64,000 bases of DNA. It comes from Zarea fungicola (taxonomy: Eukaryota; Ascomycota; Sordariomycetes; Hypocreales; Cordycipitaceae). Where the stretch lies: assembly GCA_900169235.1 (NCBI GenBank), contig FWCC01000322.1, forward strand, positions 1 through 64,000, in the 5' to 3' direction. Positions 33,168 to 43,521 of the stretch are shown in pieces. Positions within the stretch are counted from its first letter, which is position 1, and each line of letters starts with the position of its first letter. A model generated the notes under the pieces. That model had not been told where the DNA came from, made no database searches, and saw nothing but the letters and a program-made list of their open reading frames with translations. The position numbers and the translations under genes are program-made.

Positions 33168-33824
33168 TGCGTTTGGTTTCTAACAAATGCCTACTTGTGT
33201 ATATACAGCAACCCTTACAGAAATTGTCCGGAGCGAGGGGGCTCTTTAACTATCTATTCATGGTGTCTGGGTACAATAATGTCTTGTAACTTATAGATCA
33301 AATACCCCGCTTTGCAACCTGCATAAGTAAACGCCCATCATTGCGGATAAGAGAAAAATGTCTCTTGGACATGCCCGATCGGGGAACCTGGCATTCAGCT
33401 TTTGTAAGGGCTGCTGCAAAAGTGCGCTCAGGAGTAATTCCGCGACGGCAATCCGGCACACCACGGGGAACAAAAGCAAAGTGTGTGCGACAGAAGTGAT
33501 CGACACGGCAAAGACTCCGAGCCCAACGTACGCTAGGAAGAGATCCAATGAATGTGGAAATGCATGTTTTAAATGTTGAAAAGAGCAGTTTCCCGAGTGC
33601 GCGAAGATCTGTATTGTGGCGTTTACAAGGGCAAGATCATCTCCATCGTCTTTTAGCATCGCGACACGCCTCACTTCTCCACTGAAAAATTGAGCACCAC
33701 GTTAAAAGACACAACGGCCCTGGTCCGCCTTGATTCATCAAATCCCCCATCGAATATATATTGAATACACATTATACATACAATTCGGACCAATCAAACC
33801 CACGCACCGTCTCAGCTGTCCATT
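33168..33824. other. Divergent promoter region between OPT and RMI1 genes
   Basis: 657 bp between two divergent starts. A 127-codon minus-strand frame (33674-33291) begins without ATG and has no family match by eye, so it is not called. Confidence 0.4.
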
Positions 33825-34619
33825 ATGGACATGGTTGGTCAGCTCAGGACCGCCCTCGCCGCCCAATCCCTCCCCCCTCCATCCCAGTCCTTCCTCACCA
33901 CCCTCGTCGACTCCCGCACGCCTCCCCCGCCCCTCGCCTCCCTGCTCGCCACCGCCAAAGCCCGCATCCTCGCCTGCGACCTCGCCCAGAACCCACACAC
34001 CATCCTCGACACCTCATCTTCTGCGGCCAGCTTCCCCCCCGACATTGCCAATGCCCGCGCCCAAGAGACCAGGCTCCCGCGCGACGTCTACGTGCAAGTC
34101 ATTGACATGGAGAACCTGAGCCTCAGCCGGTGGGAGCAGATTGAGGAGCTCGAGGCCATTCAGCGCGGGGAGATGACGCGCGGGCGCCAGGTCATTCGCG
34201 TCACCGCCGACGATGGCGACGCCGAGGAGGCGGCGCGGGCGGCGGGCACGCAGATGAGTCGGGGCCATAATTCGCAGGCGAATCAGCAGCAACAAGCAGC
34301 GACAGCGACAGCGACCGCAACGGCAGCGGCGGCGGCAGCGGCAAGAAACGCGGTGCATAGGCTCGTGCTGCAGGACGGCAGGGGACAGACCGTGTACGCG
34401 GTGGAGATGAGGCGCATGGACAGGATCGGCATGGGCAAGACGGCCATGGGCGAGAAGCTGCTCCTCAGGGCGGGCGCCGTCGTCGCGCGCGGGTCGGTGC
34501 TCCTCACGCCGGACAAGGTGGTGTTTTTGGGAGGCAAGGTCGAGGCGTGGCAGGAGGCGTGGGCGAGCGGACGGTTGGCGAGGTTGAAGGCTGCTGTCGG
34601 TGCGGATCGACCGCAGTGA
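33825..34619 (+). CDS. RMI1: RecQ-mediated genome instability protein 1 (Rmi1), 264 aa
   Basis: A single exon. The N-terminal helical part (SLPPPSQSFL, LLATAKARILACDL) is followed by the diagnostic RMI1 block ETRLPRDVYVQVIDMENLSL and SRWEQIEELEAIQRGE (about residues 80-115). The OB-fold part ends with VLLTPDKVVFLGGKVEAW. Rmi1 binds the Sgs1/BLM helicase and topoisomerase III, and helps dissolve double Holliday junctions in the nucleus. Between residues 145 and 172 lies a Gln/Ala/Thr low-complexity insert, probably in a surface loop. The second Met (residue 3) is an alternative start. It converges with SKI3, with about 300 bp between the stops. Confidence 0.9.
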   Translation: MDMVGQLRTALAAQSLPPPSQSFLTTLVDSRTPPPPLASLLATAKARILACDLAQNPHTILDTSSSAASFPPDIANARAQETRLPRDVYVQVIDMENLSLSRWEQIEELEAIQRGEMTRGRQVIRVTADDGDAEEAARAAGTQMSRGHNSQANQQQQAATATATATAAAAAAARNAVHRLVLQDGRGQTVYAVEMRRMDRIGMGKTAMGEKLLLRAGAVVARGSVLLTPDKVVFLGGKVEAWQEAWASGRLARLKAAVGADRPQ

Positions 34620-34920
34620 AGGGGCGTCTGCATCCGCATAAAGGCCAACTGTATAAAAAGGAGGATTGCGCATGGCATATGGGAGTTTTAGCTTGATTTG
34701 ATACCCAATGGAAGACATAGATATACAAAGCTGTAAAATTGTAAAATTGTAAAATTCTAGATATGAGTACAAAGGTCATATTCATCATCATTTTATTCCA
34801 GTTTCATCTATAATGTTATGCCTTGCCAAAATCTATTTCGTCACCAGCCCCAACACCTTTTTATTGGCTCGGGCAGTATACAGCGGCTTAACTACATGCT
34901 AGCATATCATGTATGCAATG

Positions 34921-37900
34921 CTACATCCCCTCCGTCACAATCTGCAACGACGACCATCCCTTCGTTTCCCACGGCGCCAGGAACGCTGCCCTCTGCGAAT
35001 CCGCCACCGCACCTGTACCCGCATACGCATCCGCCAGGTCAACCGCATCCAGCTGGCCCCGCGGCGGAATACCCCTCTGCGCGACCTTGAGCGACGTCTG
35101 CGCCGTGTACAAATCGCCCGCCGATGCAGCCATCGCCGACCACCCATGCGGCAGGTGCGGATGCAGCATCACATCCGTCTGCATCTGTGCAAGGGCCTCG
35201 CCCGCTGCCATCGTCTTGCGTCCCGAAATCGCACGCAGCACATCGCCAATCTGCGCCTGCTCCCGCACCGTCGCCACTTTATCGCTTGTCCGCAGACGCT
35301 GTAGCTCCTCCGTCACGGCCTCCAGGCTGCCTTCATCCTCGTCGAGCAGACCAACCACACCAAGCAGAAGCACGCTCTGAACATGGTCGGGGTGCGTCTC
35401 AATCACGTCAAACAGCAGTGTCCGCGCCTTTTCCTTGGTGTCCTCTGTGCCTTGCGCCCAGAGCACCTGCGCCAGCAGGCATGTCGCGTCCGGGTTGTTG
35501 TCCGACTCCTGCAGCGCCGCCTCGAAGCACTTTTCGGCCTCGCCAAAGTCCCTTTGGTAAAACTGTGCGAGGCCGACAGTGAGGTGCGCCGAGAGACGTG
35601 CCTTTTTGCGCTGCTCACTAGTCAGCTCGCTGTCCTGCTCGTCGCTGCTCAGGCCGAGCGCCATCTCGCCGCACTCAACCGCCTGTTCAAACGATTTCGA
35701 GGCAAGGTACGCCCGCGCCAGGTCAATCCTCGCCAGTGTAAATCGGGCCAGACTCAGTGGCGACTCAGTCTGTTCATAGTTGGCTTCCAAGCTGGCGCAG
35801 ATCGTTTCCAGTGTCTCCACGGCACGTTTATGGTCGTGAGTGCGCTCCAGGAACAGGCTGGCCAGGTGACCAAAGGTAAAGTCTTGCGGTCGCATGCTCT
35901 GAACCTGGTTGAGCGCAAAGATGGGCTGCAGCAGCGAGGCAATTGTGGTGTTTGTCGGTCCGACAAGAATATGATCAAACATGGATGAAGAGTAGTGGTG
36001 GCGGACAGAAAGGGACGAAGCTTCTGAAATATCCATGGCATGTGTAAACAGGCCGCGTGCTTCTTTCGCTTCGCCATACAACAGGGCGACAAACGCTTGA
36101 CCGAGCCATGCATGGGCATAGTCTGGGTCTGTAGACTGTGCTCTGGTAAATGCTTCATTGGCCACCTTGAGATCCGACGAAAGGAGAGCCAGAGCGCCGA
36201 GATTGGTCCAGGCCACGGGGCTGCGCTCGTCAATATGTACACTTCGGACAAACGAGTGCTGTGCTACCGCGGGATTCACTTCGCTGGTCACGACACCCAG
36301 AGCATTCCAGAAATCGGCGTTGCCAGCCTCAAGCTCAATGGCCCGCTTGAAGCATCGAATGGCTGCTTTCAAGTAGTTGCTTGACGTCTTTCGCATCAAC
36401 GCTGGTAGACACGAGTGTGCTCTGTACTCGGCCCAACCAAGATTATACATTGCGACAGCTTGTGCGTGCAGGTCCTTTGACGCAATGTGCACTGCAACCT
36501 TGTTGCACAGGATGGCCGCCTGAAGACACCTTGTAAGCTCGACACCAGGTTGCTCGTCATCTGGATAAATGCCTTCCGCACATACAACATCCATGCTGAC
36601 TTTATCAACATCGGCGCTGATCTCAAATGCTTCTGTGGACGCCTTTCTCAGTATCGCCCGTATATCAGCCAAGGGCAGGGAAGAGGTACGGCTTTGGACA
36701 GAGGAAAACACAGAGCATGCGTCGCCCAGCGTCTTCCAAAAATTAAATGTCGCGAGCACGTTTTCGTTTGTCGACGTGCCAAATGTAATGGTTTCTGTCG
36801 CAAATTCAATCGCCTTGCCAAACTGGCCCTTTTCAACACTGATCAGGGCATTGTCGACGAGGGTCTGCAGTAAGGCAATGACAACGCCTTCCTCATCCGG
36901 ATGTGTCTTGATGACCGCCTGGTACAACTCGATTGCCTCGTCATATTCACCCAACTCTCGCTTGATGTTACCAAGCATGAATTTCGTGAACCACGAATAA
37001 GCAGACATGTCACTTTCGGATTGCTCCTCCAGCTTCTGCGCATTCAAAATGGCCTTTGTTGCCGCAACATATCGCCCAGAATTGTGGTAGCTTTCACCCA
37101 GGCCGACCCAACAGTGGTAGTCCTCGGGGGCAAGTCGCAATGCGGCTTGGAAGGACACAATAGCTTTATGGTACTCGTGCTTGTTCAGTTCAGCAACACC
37201 GAGAGCGGCAAAGGGCCAGCTGATGCCCTTTCTCTTCGAGCCAGGAGGGGGCTTGACTTTGCCAGAGTTGACGATGCGCTGAGCTACGAGCTCGACCCTG
37301 TCCCAGTCGCCGTCATCGGCAAAAGAACGGGACAAGCGCTCGGCAGAGATGACCTCTGAGGACGAAAGTTCGAGTGCCTTTTGAAAACAGCGACGCGCAC
37401 GCTTCTTGTCCTTGGCGTACTCCTCGTAAAAGATACCAAGCATGGTATAACTAGATGCATGGTCGAGGTTGTTGTTAAGTGCGGACAGCCAGTATGCGTA
37501 TGCGCATTCCCCTTTGCGTTGCTTTCGGGCTTGACGAGATGCGTCAATGTTCCACAGGCAAAAGCCTAATCTGTACTGTGCGTCTGCGAGCATCTCTTTG
37601 TTGGGATCCTTTACGTCCAAAACTTCCAAACATTGACGCAGTCCGTCAGCAGCAGCCTCATAGTCTCCTTTCAGGGCTCTAACCCAGGCGGCCTCGGATT
37701 TGACGCGAATGTTCTTCGCGTCCTTTAACAAAGCGCGATCAAGAAAGTCGATTGCCTGATCGTATTCTTCCTCCTCTTCATAGATGAGACCAACGCCAAT
37801 CATGGCGCGGGTAGACGTGGCATCATGACCCAAAACTGTCTCAAAGAGGCCCTTTGCTTCGGCATGATGTCGTGGTGATTGATAGTAAACCAGCGAGGTA

Positions 37901-39230
37901 CCAAGACACAAAGAGTAGGCGTCTGCAGTGTTTGTAAACCTAAAGCCGCTCAAAGATTGCTCCTTTGCAATGAACGGCAATGCCTTGCGCATGTATTCCA
38001 CTGTGCTCTCATATTCTCCGTAATGGAGGAAAAACTCTCCGACAAGTCGGTATGCGAAGGAAGACTCTGTGCCAGAAATACCCTCGGATATCATGATAAT
38101 GCGATCTTCATCAGTGATTGGCACGACAGACGTTGGAACTCCGCCATCATCGTCATCTTCGCTCTCGTCGGACAGCTCTTCGGCCGAGTCCTGTTTAAGT
38201 GCCCGTGCAGCTGGAAATGGCGATATCGGACAAGTTAGAAAGGCTGTGATGACTTTGTACAGGTCACTCTCTGGGAAGTGTGAACAATATCCGTGGATCA
38301 AATCCACGCTCCAGTCCTTGATCTCCTTGTGGTCTTGCCAATTGATTGCAATATCCCAAGCAAGTCTGAAAGGGTGCTTGATTACAACCATGTCGGTGCA
38401 AAGGCCAAGTACCTTGGTTCGCTCCGCTTCTTTTTGGTCGCCAAGAGGCAGAGAGAGTAGGCGATCGTGGCAATACTGGATCAGCTTTTCCTCATATGTG
38501 CGTCTCAGGTCGTCGTCCTTTGTCCAGTTGATGAATTGCCGGTATATAGTTTCCAGCTTGCTCTGTGCATAGACCTCCCGCTTCACTTCAAGAGTGACAT
38601 CCTGCAGCCTGGCGCCGAGGCGGGTTCTCCGCTCACCAATCAGGTGGTTGATGCGCTTCTTCTCGAAATCTTCAAGAATAACGGCAATAGTTTCATACGT
38701 CTGTGCCGGGGCGGGAAATCGACCTTCCATTAGAGCGTACAGAGGGCTTTCTGGGAGTCGAATCCACAATGCATCGGCATACTGTAGGCGATCGCCTCTA
38801 ACCCGGGCAAAGTCGACAAATTTGTCTGCGACAACCTGCGCCTTGTACAAATCTTCGGCGCTGTAGAGAATTGGAACGAGATTCACCACCGCATGCTGAT
38901 ACTCTCCCAGCTTCTGCGCACCCTGTTTCTCGTAAAGCTTGATGAGGCCCTGCCACGCCTGGTCGATTTCGGGACGCAGGCTTGTTGCTGTTCTGTACAC
39001 ATTTTCTGCGTCATCTGTTCTTCCCTTTTTATCTAGAGCAAATGCCAGAAATATGTTCCTGATGCGCCAGTCAGTGACTCAGCCGTAGGTAGAGAGCAAA
39101 TGGGGGCTTACGCTTGGTAATTTTTGGGGTCCTTTTTTAGGAGCTCCTGAGACTTGCTGATGGCATCGTCGAAATTTTCGGACCTAATAGCCTCGTTGAT
39201 GCCTTTTAGGGCAATCTTGGAGCTGGACAT
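34921..39230 (-). CDS. SKI3: Superkiller protein 3 (Ski3), TPR scaffold (1418 aa, two exons)
   Basis: Minus-strand exons 39230-39112 and 39058-34921, intron GTAAGC...CACTGAC...CATCAG (53 nt), phase 2. Exon 1 reads MSSSKIALKGINEAIRSENF, the usual Ski3 start, and joins NIFLAFALDKKG of a TPR helix. The protein is almost all tetratricopeptide repeats (for example YHCWVGLGESYHNSGRYVAA, DFWNALGVV, PVAWTNLGALAL), with an acidic insert (EELSDESEDDDD) near residue 340. Ski3 is the scaffold of the Ski2-Ski3-Ski8 complex, which feeds mRNA to the cytoplasmic exosome for 3'-5' decay. Length and start fit the family. Confidence 0.92.
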
Positions 39231-40338
39231 GTTCTCGTATAGTGAACTGACTTGGACAACGACAGTTTTGCCGACCAGTCATGAGCATTTGGCGGGGATG
39301 ACGAGGGGGAAATTTTATACCAGAGCTGCGTGCATATCGATTGGCACGTGGCTTTGGACTTGAATGCCGGGGCGTAGCTCTTGAGTTCCTAAAATGTCAG
39401 AATGTGGTACGATGCACAATGAACAAGCGCCTATGAGATAATGTGAAGTTTCGACTGCTGTCGTGGAGGTTTGGAAGCTCATGTGGGGAAAAGCCGCGGT
39501 TTCCCCGCCGTGACATCTGTTGGCACACATAACGGCCCTGGTGTTGGGATCCCTACATTTCTCTGGGAAATTTTCTGTAATCCTTTTTTTTTTTTTTTTT
39601 TGGCTAATTTTATATTTAGATATAATCCGACTGATACGAGACAGAGAATCACTCAAATTGCGCCGATTCTCAGCTTGTAGTGCATCAACAATCGGGGCTG
39701 TGCTGTTAAAACAAAACGAAATGGCGGATCCAACCCTGAAAATAATATTCAAAAAGTAAAATAAAAATAAATAAAAAATAGCCGTAGTATGTAGTATAAC
39801 TCATCACCGTGGGCATACTCTGCGAAACCTGGAGCAGTGACGGTTCTCACTGAGGTAATAATTAATACATAAATCCGAAAGCCTGGTTGTTGCTCTCGCC
39901 ACTAGACGCCTCCACAGCCACAGTGGCAATACGAATACGTTGCAGGGAAGCCGATCGGTTTGCACCACTACTAACCAGCTCGCTCTCAGTAAACCCCTCC
40001 TCCCCAGTTACAACGCCCAACAGCGCCATCTCGGATCCCCGCCACCCGAGTGGAGTGTCTCGCAGTGAATGCTTCAGGCGGTAACGTCACGCTCGAGCGC
40101 TGACTGGCCACTTGGTCAGTGTGTGGCCATTCGTCAATCAGCAAATCTCCGGAACGTCTTGGGCAGCGCCCTTCTTGGCTTCAGCATTGCACGACACTGA
40201 CATCTTATCGACAACCAACCCAAAGAGACGAGTTGAAGTGGTTGCGTTTCAAACCCGATACATATCCGCCAGCAGACCGCAGTAACCCTATCCTCCTCCA
40301 CTATCGGGCCACCCGACGCAGAGGTCACAAACCCCGTC
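39231..40338. other. Divergent promoter region, SKI3 and GH5 genes
   Basis: 1.1 kb between divergent starts. It includes an 18-T run at 39584-39601. No supported gene. Confidence 0.45.
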
Positions 40339-42606
40339 ATGGCGTCCTTCCGATTGACCATCGAGGACGGACAATTTCGTGACAACCATGGCCGCCAGGT
40401 GATCCTCCGCGGCATCAATGTCGCTGGCGACTGTAAGCTGCCAAGCGAGCCGAATCAGCCGTCGCATGTCCGCGAGCACTTCTTTGACGGCGACAACGTC
40501 TCATTCCACAACCGCCCATTCCCCAAGGACGATGCGGCAATGCACTTTGCCCGACTGAAACGGTATGGGTTCAACACCATTCGATATCTGTTTACCTGGG
40601 AGGCCCTCGAAGCCGCCGGCCCGGGCAAGTACGACGAAGAGTTTATTCAACACACGATCGACGTACTACGCATTGCCAAATCCTACGGCTTTTACATATT
40701 CATGGATCCTCACCAAGATGTCTGGTCGCGATTTACAGGCGGCTCGGGCGCACCAATGTGGACAATCTACGCCTGTGGATTGAATCCGGAAGGCTTTGGA
40801 GCAACGCAGGCTGCGATTGTGCATAACACGTACCCCGATCCAAGCCAGTTCCCCAAGATGATTTGGTCAACCAACTACTACCGTCTGGCTGCCTCAACTA
40901 TATTCACCATGTTTTTCGCCGGCAAGGTCTTTGCCCCCAAATGCATTATTGATGGTTTGAATATTCAGGACTACCTTCAGAACCACTTTGTCAACGCCTG
41001 TGCCCACCTGGCCAAGCGCATACACGAAGCCGGTGACCTCGAAAACGATGTGGTCATTGGCTGGGAGAGTATGAATGAGCCCAACAGATGCATGGTTGGT
41101 TACCAAGATCTCACTGTCATTCCCAAGGCACAGCACCTAAAAAAGGGAACGTCGCCAACCATGTGGCAAGCGTTGCTAACGGGCATGGGACGACCATGCG
41201 AAGTTGAGACGTGGGGAATGGGAGGTCTTGGACCTTACAAGACTGGTACAGAGTTGGTAGATCCCCAGGGCGAAATTGCCTGGTTACCAGTCGGCTACGA
41301 TGACTCAAGATACGGTTGGACTCGAGATCCCGGCTGGAGACTCGGGGAATGCATCTGGGCGCAGCATGGAGTCTGGGATCCCTCAACCGATACACTCTTG
41401 CGAAAGGACTATTTCGCTAACCATCCGGAAACGGGCAAAAATATCGACTATCCCGAATTCACAAACACATTCTTCATGGAATTTTACCGAAAATACAGAG
41501 ATGCTTGCCGCGCCATTCACAAAGATTGCATCATCCTCATGCAATATCCAACTCTAGAACTCCCACCCCAGATCAAGGGCACAGCGGATGATGAGAAGCT
41601 GCTTGTTTTCACACCGCATTACTATGACGGCATCACACTAATGACAAAGCATTGGAACAGCACCTGGAATGTCGACGTTATTGGCGTCCTGCGAGGCAAA
41701 TACCTACATCCAGCGTTTGCCATCAAGATAGGAGAGACGGCTATTCGGAACTGCTTGAAGGACCAGCTCGCCACGCTTCGGCAGGAGGGTATTGACCGCA
41801 CTGGCAATCATCCTTGTTTGTTAAGCGAGTTTGGTATCCCATTCGACATGGACGACAAGAAGGCTTACAAGACGGGTGATTACAGCAGCCAATCTGCAGC
41901 GCTGGACGCCAATTACTTTGCTGTCGAAGGCTCCGGGTTAGAAGGCCACACGATGTGGGTGTACTGTGCCACGAATGACCATGAATGGGGCGAGCATTGG
42001 AACGGTGAAGATCTTTCCATTTTCTCGTCCGACGATCTGGTGCCTCCCATGTCGGGCCAACACCCCGATTTGAAATTTAACGGATCCAATGTCAGCATTG
42101 CAGAAGATAGTGGCGTAACTCCCGAAAATCTTCGACGATCCCTTAGAACCCCCTCAATCAGCTCAACTCCATCACTCAAGGACCCTGAACTCACCAACGC
42201 ACCGGGATATCGCGCCGTTGAAGCGGTTATTCGGCCAACTGCCACGACTGTCGCAGGCGATGTTGTATCGACTGGTTTTGATTTGAAACGATGCGCATAC
42301 GACTTGAAGCTCCGGGCGCCCAGAGCCACGGATGAAAAGTTTCCTACGGTGGTGTATCTACCCGAGTTTCACTTCCCGCGCGACTCTTGCGAGATTGCCG
42401 TGTCATCTGGCAAGTGGGAAATTAGCATCGACGAGGATGAGGGTGTGCCGCTGCAGAGATTGAAATGGTGGCACCCCGAAGGCGAGCAGAGCATCACAAT
42501 CACCGGCCTAGTTCGCAAGCACAACACACTGACTGGTTCGGCAGAGGATGCTGGATATCTGGAGCAATGCCAGCAGGGGTATCTAAATAGCTGTAGCATC
42601 ATGTAA
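40339..42606 (+). CDS. GH5 subfamily 12-type steryl-glucoside/glucocerebroside glucosidase (755 aa)
   Basis: A single exon. The N-terminus DGQFRDNHGRQVILRGINVA is the family start. Residues 242-248 (WESMNEP) hold the acid/base Glu247, and LLSEFGIPFDMD holds the nucleophile Glu497. The C-terminal beta domain is present, so the length is normal for the Egh1/EGCrP group, which cleaves ergosteryl beta-glucoside or glucosylceramide in fungi. The protein has no signal peptide, which fits an intracellular lipid-glycoside enzyme. The last four residues, Cys-Ser-Ile-Met, match a CaaX box, which suggests farnesylation and membrane attachment (inference). It is divergent from SKI3 and upstream of BCK1 on the same strand. 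Confidence 0.9.
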   Translation: MASFRLTIEDGQFRDNHGRQVILRGINVAGDCKLPSEPNQPSHVREHFFDGDNVSFHNRPFPKDDAAMHFARLKRYGFNTIRYLFTWEALEAAGPGKYDEEFIQHTIDVLRIAKSYGFYIFMDPHQDVWSRFTGGSGAPMWTIYACGLNPEGFGATQAAIVHNTYPDPSQFPKMIWSTNYYRLAASTIFTMFFAGKVFAPKCIIDGLNIQDYLQNHFVNACAHLAKRIHEAGDLENDVVIGWESMNEPNRCMVGYQDLTVIPKAQHLKKGTSPTMWQALLTGMGRPCEVETWGMGGLGPYKTGTELVDPQGEIAWLPVGYDDSRYGWTRDPGWRLGECIWAQHGVWDPSTDTLLRKDYFANHPETGKNIDYPEFTNTFFMEFYRKYRDACRAIHKDCIILMQYPTLELPPQIKGTADDEKLLVFTPHYYDGITLMTKHWNSTWNVDVIGVLRGKYLHPAFAIKIGETAIRNCLKDQLATLRQEGIDRTGNHPCLLSEFGIPFDMDDKKAYKTGDYSSQSAALDANYFAVEGSGLEGHTMWVYCATNDHEWGEHWNGEDLSIFSSDDLVPPMSGQHPDLKFNGSNVSIAEDSGVTPENLRRSLRTPSISSTPSLKDPELTNAPGYRAVEAVIRPTATTVAGDVVSTGFDLKRCAYDLKLRAPRATDEKFPTVVYLPEFHFPRDSCEIAVSSGKWEISIDEDEGVPLQRLKWWHPEGEQSITITGLVRKHNTLTGSAEDAGYLEQCQQGYLNSCSIM

Positions 42607-43521
42607 GAGGAGGATGTCTGCTGTGCAGTATTGGGAGGTAGAGGTCAGGTCTATCAGAAGCGCGCATAAACACTCAGTTGGACTTTTTGGATGTTTTTGG
42701 ATTTTCTTTTACTATTTTTTCTGTATTTATTACGATGGCATTGGCATCCCAGCTAGCAATATCATATCAGCGTCCATGCTTGACTTGCATGTCTTCCGCC
42801 AGGACACGGCGATGCATGTGCGCTTACACGCAGATGCTTAACCCTGGGCGAGGTCAAATAGTTGGAAGCTGTGGCTGAACCCTTGATGCCCAATGTGCAT
42901 GGAGAAACATTAGTGATAACGTTTTCACGCCACTAGGCTGAATGCTCTAAATATGTTCTCGGCATTCTGCGTCGCCGGATTGACCAGCTTCTAGTGGAGC
43001 AAGCCACAGCGCCAGCGTCACCCCAGTTGCTGCCCCCCCGGTCCTTTCAGAAGTCGTCCTCGCCGTGGGCAGCTCTCCACTATCCGAGCCAGCCCGCCCA
43101 GCACAGCCCGTTGCACTATCCTTCTTCCTTTGTCTGTTTATTTTACTCTTCATCTTTAAATGGCCCTTGCCTGGCCGATGCGAATGCCAATCATCGCAAT
43201 CGACCAACAGCGGATAAAAGGAGCATTCTTCTCCTCTGGCCACTGCCCGACGCCCCTCACCTCCAGCGCAGGCTAGCGGCCTGTAGCCGCCGAGCAATTC
43301 GAGCCCCGGCGTCCGACACTGGGCGATCCAACGGCGACCTTGATCAGCGCTAGCCATCATCACTGACTCTTGCTCGCCGGTTTTGTTTTTATCGGCAACT
43401 CTTCATCCCTTCCAGCGTTGCTGCCGTTTCAATCGATAAATTTCCCGTTGCGCTGGCGCTACCATCGTGAGCTGGTTGTGTCCTGCCGACAAGGAGGACT
43501 ACCGTCCAAGCCTCGCCCATC
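42607..43521. other. 0.9-kb intergenic: GH5 3' end and BCK1 promoter/leader
   Basis: No supported gene; the stretch from about 43020 is CT-rich, as in fungal leaders. Confidence 0.45.

Noticed and set aside
33291..33674. 127-codon minus-strand frame between OPT and RMI1
   Set aside because: No ATG at its start, no domain, and it lies in a divergent promoter region.
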